A stretch of 64,000 bases of DNA from Actinocrispum wychmicini (GTDB taxonomy: Bacteria > Actinomycetota > Actinomycetes > Mycobacteriales > Pseudonocardiaceae): assembly GCF_004345645.1 (NCBI RefSeq), contig NZ_SLWS01000015.1, forward strand, positions 124,001-188,000, in the 5' to 3' direction. The notes under the pieces were generated by a model. The model saw only the letters and a program-made list of their open reading frames with translations, did not search any database and had not been told where the DNA came from. How positions within the stretch are numbered: position 1 is the first letter of the stretch; every line of letters starts with the position of its first letter. Of the stretch, positions 41,077 through 49,905 are shown piece after piece. A program made the position numbers and the translations under genes.

Positions 41077-41189
41077 GGGGACCTGTGCCGGGTGGTCCCC
41101 GACGAGTCTGCGGTCGCAAGTAGGCCCACGATGACTACGCTGGCGCGTGGGACGAGGGAGAACACGCGGGAACACTGTTTCGTTCCCGC
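41077..41189. promoter_or_regulatory. ctaB-tkt divergent region with two inverted repeats
   Basis: GGGGACC (41077-41083) pairs with GGTCCCC (41094-41100), 10 nt apart, on the ctaB side. GCGGGAAC (41166-41173) pairs with GTTCCCGC (41182-41189), 8 nt apart, 29 nt before the tkt start. Both are candidate regulator sites; the second would lie in the tkt leader if that gene is transcribed from a TACGCT box near 41136. Confidence 0.45.
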
Positions 41190-41218
41190 ACGAACAGCGA
41201 AAGTGGGAGCACCGACCC

Positions 41219-43318
41219 GTGTCCGTGAATGACGACATCACCCGCCTGACCACCCCGAACGTGCCTGTCGACTGGACGGACCTGGACAAGCGGGCGGTGG
41301 ACACGATCCGCGTGCTCGCCGCCGAGGCCGTCCAGCGCACCGGCAACGGCCACCCCGGTACGGCGATGAGCCTCGCGCCCGTGGCGTACGCGCTGTTCCA
41401 GCGGGTCATGCGGCATGACCCGACGGACGCCGGCTGGATCGCCCGGGACCGGTTCGTGCTGTCCGCCGGCCATTCCAGCCTCACGCTCTACCTACAGCTG
41501 TTCCTCGCCGGCTACGGCCTGGAACTGGCCGACATCAAAGCGTTGCGCACCTGGGGCTCGCTCACACCTGGACACCCCGAGCACGGCCACACTCGCGGGG
41601 TGGAGATGACCACCGGGCCGCTCGGCCAGGGTCTGTCCTCCGCGGTCGGCATGGCCATCGCCGCCCGGCGGGAGCGCGGTCTGTTCGACCCGGACACCGC
41701 GCCCGGCCAGAGCCCCTTCGACCACCACATCTACGTGATCGCGTCGGACGGCGACATCGAGGAGGGCGTCACCTCCGAGGCGTCGTCGATCGCCGGGCAC
41801 CAACGGCTCGGCAACCTCACGGTGATCTACGACGACAACAAGATCTCCATCGAGGACGACACCGCGATCGCCCTGTCCGAGGACACCGCCAAGCGGTACG
41901 AGGCGTACGGCTGGCACGTGCAGGTCGTCGAGAGCGGCGAGAACGTCACCGGCATCCTGGCCGCCCTGGCCAACGCCAAGGCGGAGACCGAGCGCCCGTC
42001 GTTCATCGTGCTGCGCACGATCATCGGCTACCCGGCGCCGACCAAGATGAACACCGGCAAGGCGCACGGCGCCGCGCTGGGCGCCGACGAGGTCCGGGCC
42101 ACCAAGGAGATCCTCGGCTTCGACCCGGACCAGGACTTCGCGGTCGAGCCTGAGGTCCTGGCGCACGCCCGCGAGGTGGTCCAGCGGGGCGCCGCCGCGC
42201 ACGCCGAGTGGCAGCCGACGTTCGACGCGTGGGCCGCGGCCAACCCGGAGCGCAAGGCGCTGCTGGACCGGCTGACCGCCCGGCAGCTGCCCGAGGGCTG
42301 GGACGCGAAGGTGCCGAGCTGGGAGCCGGACCCGAAGGGCCTGGCCACCCGCAAGGCCTCCCAGGAGGTGCTCAACGCGCTGGCCGACACCCTGCCCGAG
42401 CTGTGGGGCGGGTCGGCCGACCTGGCCGAGAGCAACAACACCACGATGAAGGGCGCGGACTCGTTCGGCCCGACCGACACGTCCACCAAGGAGTGGAACG
42501 CCAACCCGTACGGCCGGACGCTGCACTTCGGCATCCGCGAGCACGCGATGGGCGCGATCCTCAACGGCATCTCGCTGCACGGCCCGACCCGGCCGTACGG
42601 CGGTACGTTCCTGGTGTTCAGCGACTACATGCGGCCGGCGGTCCGGTTGGCCGCGCTGATGAAGACGTCCGCGATCTACGTGTGGACGCACGACTCGATC
42701 GGCCTCGGCGAGGACGGCCCGACGCACCAGCCGGTCGAGCACCTGGCCGCGTTGCGGGCGATCCCGGGCCTGACCGTCGTCCGCCCGGGTGACGCGAACG
42801 AGACGGCCGCCGCGTGGAAGACCGCCATCCAGCGCCCCGACGGCCCGATCGGTCTGACGTTGACCAGGCAGAACCTGCCCGTCCTCGAAGGCACCGACCC
42901 GGCCGGCGTGGCCAAGGGCGGTTACGTGCTCGCGGACGCGTCCACCGGCGACGTGCAGGTAGTGCTCATCGCCACAGGCTCGGAACTGCAGCTGGCGGTC
43001 GAGGCGCGGAAGGTCCTTGAGGCCGACGGTGTTGGAACACGTGTGGTCTCAATGCCGTCCGTGGAGTGGTTCGACGCCCAGGACGCCGCGTACCGCGACC
43101 AGGTCATCCCACCGTCGGTGCGGGCGCGGGTCTCGGTGGAGGCCGGCATCGCCCAGCCGTGGCACCGCTTCCTCGGTGACGCCGGCGAGGCCATCTCGAT
43201 CGAACACTTCGGCGCGTCCGCCGACTTCCAGACCTTGTTCCGCGAGTTCGGTTTCACGACCGAGGCCGTTGTCGACGCGGCACGGCGCTCGCTTGCGCGA
43301 GTGGAGGAGTCCAAATGA
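41219..43318 (+). CDS. tkt: transketolase
   Basis: 699 residues, thiamine-diphosphate enzyme of the non-oxidative pentose phosphate pathway. N-terminal RTGNGHPGTAMSLAP, the ThDP motif SDGDIEEGVTSEASS..YDDNKISI near residues 175-205, and the pyrimidine-domain EDGPTHQPVEHLAALRAIPG near 490. GTG at 41219 (SVNDDITRL) has GGGAG 10 nt upstream; GTG at 41225 is possible. First gene of the tkt-tal-pgi-zwf-opcA operon; it overlaps tal by ATGA. Confidence 0.97.
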   Translation: MSVNDDITRLTTPNVPVDWTDLDKRAVDTIRVLAAEAVQRTGNGHPGTAMSLAPVAYALFQRVMRHDPTDAGWIARDRFVLSAGHSSLTLYLQLFLAGYGLELADIKALRTWGSLTPGHPEHGHTRGVEMTTGPLGQGLSSAVGMAIAARRERGLFDPDTAPGQSPFDHHIYVIASDGDIEEGVTSEASSIAGHQRLGNLTVIYDDNKISIEDDTAIALSEDTAKRYEAYGWHVQVVESGENVTGILAALANAKAETERPSFIVLRTIIGYPAPTKMNTGKAHGAALGADEVRATKEILGFDPDQDFAVEPEVLAHAREVVQRGAAAHAEWQPTFDAWAAANPERKALLDRLTARQLPEGWDAKVPSWEPDPKGLATRKASQEVLNALADTLPELWGGSADLAESNNTTMKGADSFGPTDTSTKEWNANPYGRTLHFGIREHAMGAILNGISLHGPTRPYGGTFLVFSDYMRPAVRLAALMKTSAIYVWTHDSIGLGEDGPTHQPVEHLAALRAIPGLTVVRPGDANETAAAWKTAIQRPDGPIGLTLTRQNLPVLEGTDPAGVAKGGYVLADASTGDVQVVLIATGSELQLAVEARKVLEADGVGTRVVSMPSVEWFDAQDAAYRDQVIPPSVRARVSVEAGIAQPWHRFLGDAGEAISIEHFGASADFQTLFREFGFTTEAVVDAARRSLARVEESK

Positions 43319-44433
43319 GTAACCAGAAACTGAACGACCTGTCCGCCGCCGGTGTCTCCATCTGGCTGGACGACCTGTCCCGGGAGCGGCTGACCACCGG
43401 CAACCTGGCCGAGCTGGTCCGGGACTGGAACGTCGTCGGCGTGACGACCAACCCGACGATCTTCGCCAACGCGCTCAGCAACGGCGAGGCGTACGACGAG
43501 CAGGTCCGCGAGTTGGCGGCGCGGAACGCGTCGGTGGACGCGACCATCCGCGAGATCACCACGACGGACGTGCGCAACGCGTGCGACCTGTTCCGGGACA
43601 TCTACAACGCGACCGACGGCGTCGACGGCCGGGTGTCGATCGAGGTCGACCCGCGGCTGGCGCACGACACCGAGCGGACCGTCGCCGAGGCGCAGGACCT
43701 GTGGAAGACGGTCGACCGGCCGAACCTGTACATCAAGATCCCGGCGACGCTGGCCGGTATTCCGGCGATCACCGCGACCCTCGCCGAGGGTATCGACGTG
43801 AACGTGACGCTGATCTTCTCGATCGAGCGCTACCGGCAGGTGATGGACGCGTTCATCGCCGGCATCGAGCAGGCCAGGGCGAACGGGCACGACGTCGCGA
43901 AGATGCACTCGGTGGCGTCGTTCTTCGTGTCCCGTGTGGACACCGAGATCGACAGGCGGATCGACAAGGCCGACACGGTCGAGCTGAAGGCCCTCCGTGG
44001 CCAGGCCGCCATCGCCAACGCCCGGCTCGCGTACGCCGCCTACGAGGAGGCGTTCTCCACCGACCGCTGGAAGGCGCTCGGCGCTCGGGCGCAACGTCCC
44101 TTGTGGGCGTCCACCGGGGTGAAGGACCCGACCTACTCGGACACCCGGTACGTGGACGAACTGGTCGCGCCCAACACGGTCAACACGATGCCGGAGAAGA
44201 CCCTGCGGGCGACCGCCGACCACGGCAAGATTGACGGCGACAAGGTTTCCGGCACCGCGGAGCAGGCTCAGGAGGTCTTCGACGCGCTCTCGGACGCGGG
44301 CATCGACCTGGACGACGTGTTCAAGGTGCTCGAGGACGAGGGTGTGGACAAGTTCGAGAAGTCCTGGGCCGAGCTGCTGGCGACCGTGACCGGCCAACTG
44401 ACCAAGACAGCGTCCGATTCCAACAGGGGCTGA
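43315..44433 (+). CDS. tal: transaldolase
   Basis: 372 residues, actinobacterial-type transaldolase. The Schiff-base lysine is in RPNLYIKIPATLAGIPA (about residue 143), with the family's GISIWLDDLSR-like N-terminal SGVSIWLDDLSR variant AGVSIWLDDLSR. It exchanges three-carbon units between sedoheptulose-7-phosphate and glyceraldehyde-3-phosphate. ATG overlaps the tkt stop (ATGA), and pgi follows 8 bp after its stop. Confidence 0.97.
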   Translation: MSNQKLNDLSAAGVSIWLDDLSRERLTTGNLAELVRDWNVVGVTTNPTIFANALSNGEAYDEQVRELAARNASVDATIREITTTDVRNACDLFRDIYNATDGVDGRVSIEVDPRLAHDTERTVAEAQDLWKTVDRPNLYIKIPATLAGIPAITATLAEGIDVNVTLIFSIERYRQVMDAFIAGIEQARANGHDVAKMHSVASFFVSRVDTEIDRRIDKADTVELKALRGQAAIANARLAYAAYEEAFSTDRWKALGARAQRPLWASTGVKDPTYSDTRYVDELVAPNTVNTMPEKTLRATADHGKIDGDKVSGTAEQAQEVFDALSDAGIDLDDVFKVLEDEGVDKFEKSWAELLATVTGQLTKTASDSNRG

Positions 44434-44441
44434 GCCGACAT

Positions 44442-46049
44442 ATGAGTGAGATCTCAGTGGAGATCGTCGACTCGAAGCTCGCCGAAGAGGCGGCTTCGCT
44501 GGTCGAGACGCTGGTGGCGGACCGGGTCGCCAGCCGGATCACCGCCCAGGATCCGACGCTGTGGGGACCGGACGCCGAGTCGGAGGCGGCGATCCGGCTG
44601 TCGTGGGTGACGTTGCACGAGTCCTCCCGGTCGTTGCTGGCGGAGATCGACGCGCTGCGCGCCGATCTGCACGCGGACGGTGTGGACCGGGTGGTGCTCG
44701 CCGGGATGGGCGGTTCGTCGCTGGCCCCGGAGGTGATCACCGCGACCGCGGGGGTCCCTCTGGTGGTCCTGGACACCACCGACGCCGCACAGGTCGCCGA
44801 CGCTCTGGCCGGCGACCTGTCGCGTACGGTCCTGGTGGTGTCGTCGAAGTCCGGTGGCACCGTCGAGACCGACAGCCACCGGCGGATCTTCGAGCAGGCC
44901 TTCGCGGCCGAGGGCATCGACGCGAAGTCGCGGATCGTCGTGGTGACCGACCCGGGCTCGCCGCTGCAGAAGCTGGCCGAGGACGCCGGCTACCGCAAGG
45001 TGTTCCTGGCCGACCCGCACGTCGGTGGCCGGTATTCGGCGCTGACCGCGTTCGGGCTCGTCCCGGCCGGCCTGGCCGGCGCGGACGTGGCGGCGCTGCT
45101 GGACGAGGCGGCCGCAGCGGCGGCCCTGCTGTCCCAGGACGACGGCGCCAACCCGGGCCTGCGGCTCGGCGCGGCGCTGGGGGTCCGGCACTCCGAGGGC
45201 GCCGAGAAGGTCGTCTTCGCCGACAACGGTTCGGGCATCAAGGGCTTCCCGGACTGGGTGGAGCAGCTGATCGCGGAGTCCACCGGCAAGCACGGCACCG
45301 GGTTGCTCCCGGTGGCGACCGAGGGAGTGGACGCCCCCGGATTCGCCGACGCCGGCGACGACGCCACCGCGACCGCCATCGGCTCCCCCACCGGTTCGGC
45401 GCTGGTCAGCACCTCGGGTTCGCTCGGCGGCCTGGTCCTGTTGTGGGAGTACGCGACCGCGGTGGCCGGCCGGTTGTTGGGCATCGACCCGTTCGACCAG
45501 CCGGACGTGGAGGCCGCCAAGAAGGCCGCCCGCGCCCTGCTGGACCAGCCGCCGGGGTCCGGCGACGAGACCAAGCCGTCTCTTGTGGACGGTCCGGTCG
45601 AGGTGTACGGGGACTTCGCCGGCGGCTCGCTGACCGAGGTACTGCGGTCCTTTGTGGACGCCGTGCCGGAGTTCGGCTACATCGCCGTGCAGGCCTATCT
45701 GGACCGGCTGGACGACGCGTCCGCGTCACTGCTGCGGGCCGAACTGGCCAGGCGGACCGGAGTGCAGACCACGTTCGGCTGGGGACCGCGGTTCCTGCAC
45801 TCCACCGGCCAGTACCACAAAGGTGGCCACCAGAACGGCGCGTTCCTGCAGATCACCGGCGCGGTCGAGGACGACCTGGACGTCCCCGACCGGCCGTACA
45901 CGCTGGGCGTGCTGCAGCACGCGCAGGCACTGGGCGACGGGCAGGTGCTCGCCGAGCACAGCCGTCCGGTGCTGCGGCTGCACCTGACCGACCGGGCCGC
46001 GGGGCTGGCCCATCTCGTGAAAGCCGTGCAGGAGGTACATCGGCCGTGA
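44442..46049 (+). CDS. pgi: glucose-6-phosphate isomerase
   Basis: 535 residues, the divergent Pgi type found in actinomycetes within this operon. Sugar-isomerase domains are shown by LAGMGGSSLAPEVI near residue 87, VVSSKSGGTVET near 130 (phosphate-binding Ser/Thr loop), and HSTGQYHKGGHQNG near 450 with the catalytic His/Lys region. It interconverts glucose-6- and fructose-6-phosphate, letting the pentose phosphate pathway cycle. The M. tuberculosis operon lacks this gene, but Streptomyces operons carry it. It overlaps zwf by GTGA. Confidence 0.92.
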   Translation: MSEISVEIVDSKLAEEAASLVETLVADRVASRITAQDPTLWGPDAESEAAIRLSWVTLHESSRSLLAEIDALRADLHADGVDRVVLAGMGGSSLAPEVITATAGVPLVVLDTTDAAQVADALAGDLSRTVLVVSSKSGGTVETDSHRRIFEQAFAAEGIDAKSRIVVVTDPGSPLQKLAEDAGYRKVFLADPHVGGRYSALTAFGLVPAGLAGADVAALLDEAAAAAALLSQDDGANPGLRLGAALGVRHSEGAEKVVFADNGSGIKGFPDWVEQLIAESTGKHGTGLLPVATEGVDAPGFADAGDDATATAIGSPTGSALVSTSGSLGGLVLLWEYATAVAGRLLGIDPFDQPDVEAAKKAARALLDQPPGSGDETKPSLVDGPVEVYGDFAGGSLTEVLRSFVDAVPEFGYIAVQAYLDRLDDASASLLRAELARRTGVQTTFGWGPRFLHSTGQYHKGGHQNGAFLQITGAVEDDLDVPDRPYTLGVLQHAQALGDGQVLAEHSRPVLRLHLTDRAAGLAHLVKAVQEVHRP

Positions 46050-47578
46050 GTGTGCGCAACTGGAAGAACCCGCTGCGCGACCCCCGGGACAAGCGACTGC
46101 CGCGCATCGCCGGGCCGTGCGGCCTGGTGATCTTCGGCGTGACCGGCGACCTGTCGCGCAAAAAGCTGATGCCGGCCATCTACGACCTGGCCAACCGGGG
46201 CCTGCTGCCGCCGGGTTTCGCGCTGACCGGCTTCGCCCGCCGCGACTGGGAGAACGAGGACTTCGCCCAGGTCGTCTACGAGGCGGTCAAGCAGCACGCG
46301 CGAACCCCGTTCCGCCAGGAGGTCTGGGACCGGCTGGCCGAGGGCATCAGGTTCGTGCAGGGGACGTTCGACGACGACGACGCGTTCGACCGGCTCGCCG
46401 AGACGGTCAGGGAACTGGACGAGCAGCGCGGCACCGGCGGGAACCACGCGTTCTACCTGTCCATCCCGCCGGGCGCGTTCCCGGTGGTGTGCAAGCAACT
46501 CGCGCGGTCCGGACTGGCCAGTCAGGACGGTGACAGCTGGCGGCGCGTGGTCATCGAGAAGCCGTTCGGGCACGATCTGCGTAGTGCCCGCGAACTGAAC
46601 CAGATCGTCAACGACGTCTTCCCCGAGGAGTCGGTGTTCCGCATCGACCACTACCTCGGCAAGGAGACCGTGCAGAACATGCTGGCGCTGCGGTTCGCCA
46701 ACCAGATGTACGAGCCGATCTGGAACGCCAACTACGTGGACCACGTGCAGATCACCATGGCCGAGGACATCGGCCTGGGTGGTCGCGCGGGCTACTACGA
46801 CGGCATCGGCGCGGCCCGGGACGTGATCCAGAACCACCTGCTGCAGCTGATGGCGTTCACCACCATCGAGGACCCGGTGTCGTTCTCGCCACGGTCGCTG
46901 CGGACCGAACGGATCAAGGTCCTGACAGCCACCACCCCGGCGAAGCCGTTCGACGAGACCACCGCGCGCGGCCAGTACGTCGGCGGCTGGCAAGGCGGCC
47001 AGAAGGTGCCGGGCCTGCTGGAGGAAGAGGGCTTCCCCAAGGACTCGGTGACCGAGACGTTCGCCGCGATCACCCTGGAGGTGAACACGCGCCGGTGGGC
47101 CGGGGTGCCGTTCTACCTGCGCACCGGCAAACGCCTGGGCCGCCGGGTCACCGAGATCGCGGTGGTCTTCAAGCGGGCGCCACACCTGCCGTTCGACCAG
47201 ACGTCCACCGAGGAACTCGGCCAGAACGCCGTGGTCGTGCGGATCCAGCCGGACGAGGGCATCACCATCCGGTTCGGCTCGAAGGTACCGGGCACCACCA
47301 TGGAGGTCCGGGACGTCACCATGGACTTCAGCTACGGCCGGGCGTTCACCGAGTCCTCGCCCGAGGCGTACGAGCGGCTGATCCTGGACGTGCTGCTCGG
47401 TGAACCGTCGCTGTTCCCGGTCGCCGAGGAGATCGAACGCTCGTGGGAGATCCTGGATCCGATCCTGAACCAGTGGGCGAGCAAGGGAAAGCCCGACCCG
47501 TACGCGCCGGGTGACTGGGGTCCCAAGTCGGCCGACGAGATGCTGGCCCGCACGGGCCGGACCTGGAGGCACCCGTGA
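46046..47578 (+). CDS. zwf: glucose-6-phosphate dehydrogenase
   Basis: 510 residues. NADP-binding GVTGDLSRKKL near residues 31-41 and the substrate/catalytic signature RIDHYLGKETVQNM near 200. It commits glucose-6-phosphate to the oxidative pentose phosphate pathway, yielding NADPH and 6-phosphogluconolactone. GTG at 46046 overlaps the pgi stop; the open frame upstream is the shadow of pgi. Followed by opcA with a 4-bp overlap, its usual allosteric partner. Confidence 0.97.
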   Translation: MSVRNWKNPLRDPRDKRLPRIAGPCGLVIFGVTGDLSRKKLMPAIYDLANRGLLPPGFALTGFARRDWENEDFAQVVYEAVKQHARTPFRQEVWDRLAEGIRFVQGTFDDDDAFDRLAETVRELDEQRGTGGNHAFYLSIPPGAFPVVCKQLARSGLASQDGDSWRRVVIEKPFGHDLRSARELNQIVNDVFPEESVFRIDHYLGKETVQNMLALRFANQMYEPIWNANYVDHVQITMAEDIGLGGRAGYYDGIGAARDVIQNHLLQLMAFTTIEDPVSFSPRSLRTERIKVLTATTPAKPFDETTARGQYVGGWQGGQKVPGLLEEEGFPKDSVTETFAAITLEVNTRRWAGVPFYLRTGKRLGRRVTEIAVVFKRAPHLPFDQTSTEELGQNAVVVRIQPDEGITIRFGSKVPGTTMEVRDVTMDFSYGRAFTESSPEAYERLILDVLLGEPSLFPVAEEIERSWEILDPILNQWASKGKPDPYAPGDWGPKSADEMLARTGRTWRHP

Positions 47579-48552
47579 TCATCGACATGCCGTCGACGAC
47601 CACGTCGAAGGTCAACGCCAAGATCGTGGAACTGCGCCAGACCGGCGGCGCGGTCGCCTTGGGCCGCGTGCTGACACTGGTGATCGTCACCGACGACGGC
47701 GAGAAGACCGAGGAAGCCGTCGAAGCCGCCAACGAAGCCAGCCGCGAGCACCCCTGTCGGGTGATCGTGGTGGCCCGCGGCGCCCGGAAAGCGGCGCCGC
47801 GGCTGGACGCGCAGATCCGGGTCGGCGGGGACGCCGGCGCCTCGGAGGTGGTCGTGCTGCGGCTGTACGGCGAACTGGCCGACCACGGCGACACGTGCGT
47901 GATCCCGTTGCTGCTGCCGGATTCCCCGGTGGTGGCGTGGTGGCCGTCGGAGTCACCACAGGTGCCGGCCGAAGACCCGATCGGCACGCTCGCCCACCGC
48001 CGGATCACCGACGCGGCGACGGACAAGAACCCGATCAAGGCGTTGGAACACAGGCGTGGCTCGTACTCCGACGGCGACTCGGACCTCGCCTGGACCCGGT
48101 TGACCTCGTGGCGGGCGTACCTCGCGGCAGCCCTGGACCTGCCGCCGTACGAGAAGATCACCGCCGCGACCGTGACCGGCGAAGCCGACTCACCGTCGAC
48201 CGACCTCCTGGCCGCATGGCTGGCCACGTACCTGAAGATCCCGGTCCGCCGCGCCAAGGGCACCGCCCCCGGCATCAACGCGGTGACCCTGCAACGCCGG
48301 TCCGGCGCGGTCGAACTGGTCCGTCCGGACGGCAAGGTGGGCACGCTGGAACAGCCCGGCCAGCCCTCCCGCCGGGTCGCCCTCAGCCGCCGTTCGGTGA
48401 CCGACTGCCTGGTGGAGGAACTGCGCCGGCTCGACCCCGACGAGGTCTACGAGGCCACCCTGAAAGGCCTGGACAAGATCACCCGAGGCCGCGCCGCCAC
48501 CCCCGCGAAAACCCCGAAACCAGCCACCCGCCGCCCCGCCAAGGCCAAGTAG
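47575..48552 (+). CDS. opcA: OpcA, glucose-6-phosphate dehydrogenase assembly protein
   Basis: 325 residues. OpcA activates and assembles Zwf in cyanobacteria and actinobacteria. Family hallmarks include VVARGARKAAPRLDAQIR and PVVAWWPSESPQ; the last 25 residues are a Lys/Pro/Ala-rich basic tail. GTG at 47575 overlaps the zwf stop. Last gene of the operon, followed 8 bp later by a strong hairpin. The pgl gene that normally comes next is instead 1.4 kb away on the minus strand. Confidence 0.95.
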   Translation: MIIDMPSTTTSKVNAKIVELRQTGGAVALGRVLTLVIVTDDGEKTEEAVEAANEASREHPCRVIVVARGARKAAPRLDAQIRVGGDAGASEVVVLRLYGELADHGDTCVIPLLLPDSPVVAWWPSESPQVPAEDPIGTLAHRRITDAATDKNPIKALEHRRGSYSDGDSDLAWTRLTSWRAYLAAALDLPPYEKITAATVTGEADSPSTDLLAAWLATYLKIPVRRAKGTAPGINAVTLQRRSGAVELVRPDGKVGTLEQPGQPSRRVALSRRSVTDCLVEELRRLDPDEVYEATLKGLDKITRGRAATPAKTPKPATRRPAKAK

Positions 48553-48560
48553 CGGCATCC

Positions 48561-48587
48561 CTCGTGAGTGGCTCCGCCACTCACGAG
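48561..48587 (+). terminator. terminator of the pentose phosphate operon
   Basis: Perfect 12-bp stem CTCGTGAGTGGC / GCCACTCACGAG with a 3-nt loop, 8 bp after the opcA stop. No T-run follows, but the tight loop and position support a transcript end. Confidence 0.8.
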
Positions 48588-48590
48588 GGT

Positions 48591-48653
48591 TACCGGCCAG
48601 ATGACCACGTGAGTACCGGCCAGATGACCACAAACCTACCGGCCAGATGACCA
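48591..48653. repeat. three copies of a 17-bp repeat at 23-bp period
   Basis: TACCGGCCAGATGACCA occurs at 48591-48607, 48614-48630 and 48637-48653, spaced exactly 23 bp. A partial copy (TTACCGGCA) starts near 48667. The spacers differ. Regular half-turn-phased repeats like these are typical of transposase or regulator binding arrays. On the opposite strand each copy begins TGGTCATCTGG, which recalls the multiple terminal repeats of IS21-family elements, so this may be a remnant end of such an element; no transposase gene is present. Confidence 0.85.
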
Positions 48654-48687
48654 TTGATCTTGGTCGTTACCGGCAGGCGGCTATCGG

Positions 48688-49854
48688 CTAGTTGTCGTCG
48701 CCTTGGCCTGTGGCGTGCTTTTTGGCCTGGCCGGGTGGCACTTTGTGCTTCTCCCGCACGTGTTGCAGCACTGCCAGCAGCCAGGTCGGGTCGTCGTCGG
48801 TCGCCTGGTACTGGACGGGCGCCATGGCCTGTTCGAACTCGTTGACCGGTGGCGTTACCGGGGTCTGCGATGTCGGCGCGATCCGCTCGGGCGGCGGCTC
48901 CACAGGCGGTACGGGCTGGGTTTGTGAGCTGGGCGTCGGGTTCATGTACGGGATGTTCGGCGCGGTGTTCAGAGGAGCCGCGACGACCTGTTGCAACGGG
49001 TCGTGCTCAGTTGGCTTTGGCGAGTGTGAACCGGACGAGTTGGCGATCAGCATCACCGTGGTCGCCACCACCGCGGCGGCCAGGGCCGCGACCAGGACTG
49101 TCCGGGTCTGCCTGCGGGCTTTCGCCGAGTCGCCGCGCAGTAGGTCGGCGCAGGCGGCCGCGTCCGGCCGGACAGCGGGGTCGGTCGCGGTCATCACGCC
49201 CAGCGCCGCGGCGAACGGCAGGTCCTCCGGGATGGTCGGCGGGTGGGTGAGCCGGAACCGGATGGACGCGATGTCGGTGCCCGGGTACTGGGTCCGGCCG
49301 GTCAGGGCTTCGAGCAGGACCAGACCGAGCGCGTAGATGTCCGCTTCGGGCGCCGGGCCGGCACCCTCGACCTGCTCGGGCGCCATGTACGCGGGTGTCG
49401 GCGTCTCGGCGATGCCCAGGTGTGCCAGGTACGGCTCGTCGCCGGGGCCGAGCAATATGTTGCCAGGACTGACATCTCGGTGCACCACGTCATGGGAATG
49501 CGCGTACGCCAACGCTTTCGCCAGCTGCACGCCGATCGGGCCGACCAGTTCGGCGGGCAGCGGGCCGTCGGTGAGCCGTGCCTTGAGGGTTGCGCCTGCG
49601 ATGAACTCGGCCACCAGGAACGGTTCGCCGTCGGCGTTTCCGGCGTCCAGAACCCGCACCAGTCCGGGATGTGCCAGGTCGACCAGTTCGGCCGCGCGCG
49701 CGGCCACCTGGTCGGACCCGTCCGGTGGCGGGAACACCCGGACCGCGACCACCCGTTTCAGGTGCAGGTCCCACCCGCGCGTCATCCGGCTGCCCAACGG
49801 GGTGATCAACCGGTACCGACCGGCGAGCACCCTGATCCCCGACTCCTCGGACAT
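48688..49854 (-). CDS. membrane protein kinase-like protein, predicted pseudokinase
   Basis: 388 residues with a Hanks-type kinase fold (about 10-245), one membrane helix (252-271) and a Pro-rich outer segment of about 115 residues. Key positions depart from active kinases: the glycine loop is degenerate (LGSRMTRGWD), the ATP-anchoring lysine is Arg39 (VAVRVF), and the DFG motif is replaced by HLG (145-147). The catalytic-loop HRDVSPGN (125-132) and APE motif (158-160) are kept. It probably acts as a membrane-linked scaffold or sensor rather than a phosphotransferase. Divergent in position from opcA; TAGCGT lies 6 nt before the ATG. Confidence 0.85.
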   Translation of the reverse strand: MSEESGIRVLAGRYRLITPLGSRMTRGWDLHLKRVVAVRVFPPPDGSDQVAARAAELVDLAHPGLVRVLDAGNADGEPFLVAEFIAGATLKARLTDGPLPAELVGPIGVQLAKALAYAHSHDVVHRDVSPGNILLGPGDEPYLAHLGIAETPTPAYMAPEQVEGAGPAPEADIYALGLVLLEALTGRTQYPGTDIASIRFRLTHPPTIPEDLPFAAALGVMTATDPAVRPDAAACADLLRGDSAKARRQTRTVLVAALAAAVVATTVMLIANSSGSHSPKPTEHDPLQQVVAAPLNTAPNIPYMNPTPSSQTQPVPPVEPPPERIAPTSQTPVTPPVNEFEQAMAPVQYQATDDDPTWLLAVLQHVREKHKVPPGQAKKHATGQGDDN

Positions 49855-49860
49855 CCTTCG

Positions 49861-49866
49861 ACGCTA
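49861..49866 (-). promoter_or_regulatory. candidate leaderless -10 box (TAGCGT)
   Basis: On the minus strand TAGCGT lies 6 nt before the ATG of the kinase-like gene at 49854. Confidence 0.4.
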
Positions 49867-49905
49867 GGCCACCCGACCGGTCGCGCACACCGTTATGCAC
49901 CCAAC

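Noticed and set aside
38956..41484. 842-codon minus-strand open frame across the thioesterase, AraC gene and ctaB
   Set aside because: Only the middle portion (AraC, first frame) is family-like; the rest is off-frame with ctaB and the thioesterase.
44561..46045. Very long open frame running through pgi and into zwf in the same strand, one frame off pgi
   Set aside because: The part before 46046 is a shadow of pgi; its residues are dominated by Arg/Gly/Ala as expected for a GC-rich off-frame. Only the portion from 46046 matches glucose-6-phosphate dehydrogenase.
48591..48653. CRISPR array
   Set aside because: Three 17-bp repeats with 6-bp spacers are too short and too few, and no cas genes are present.
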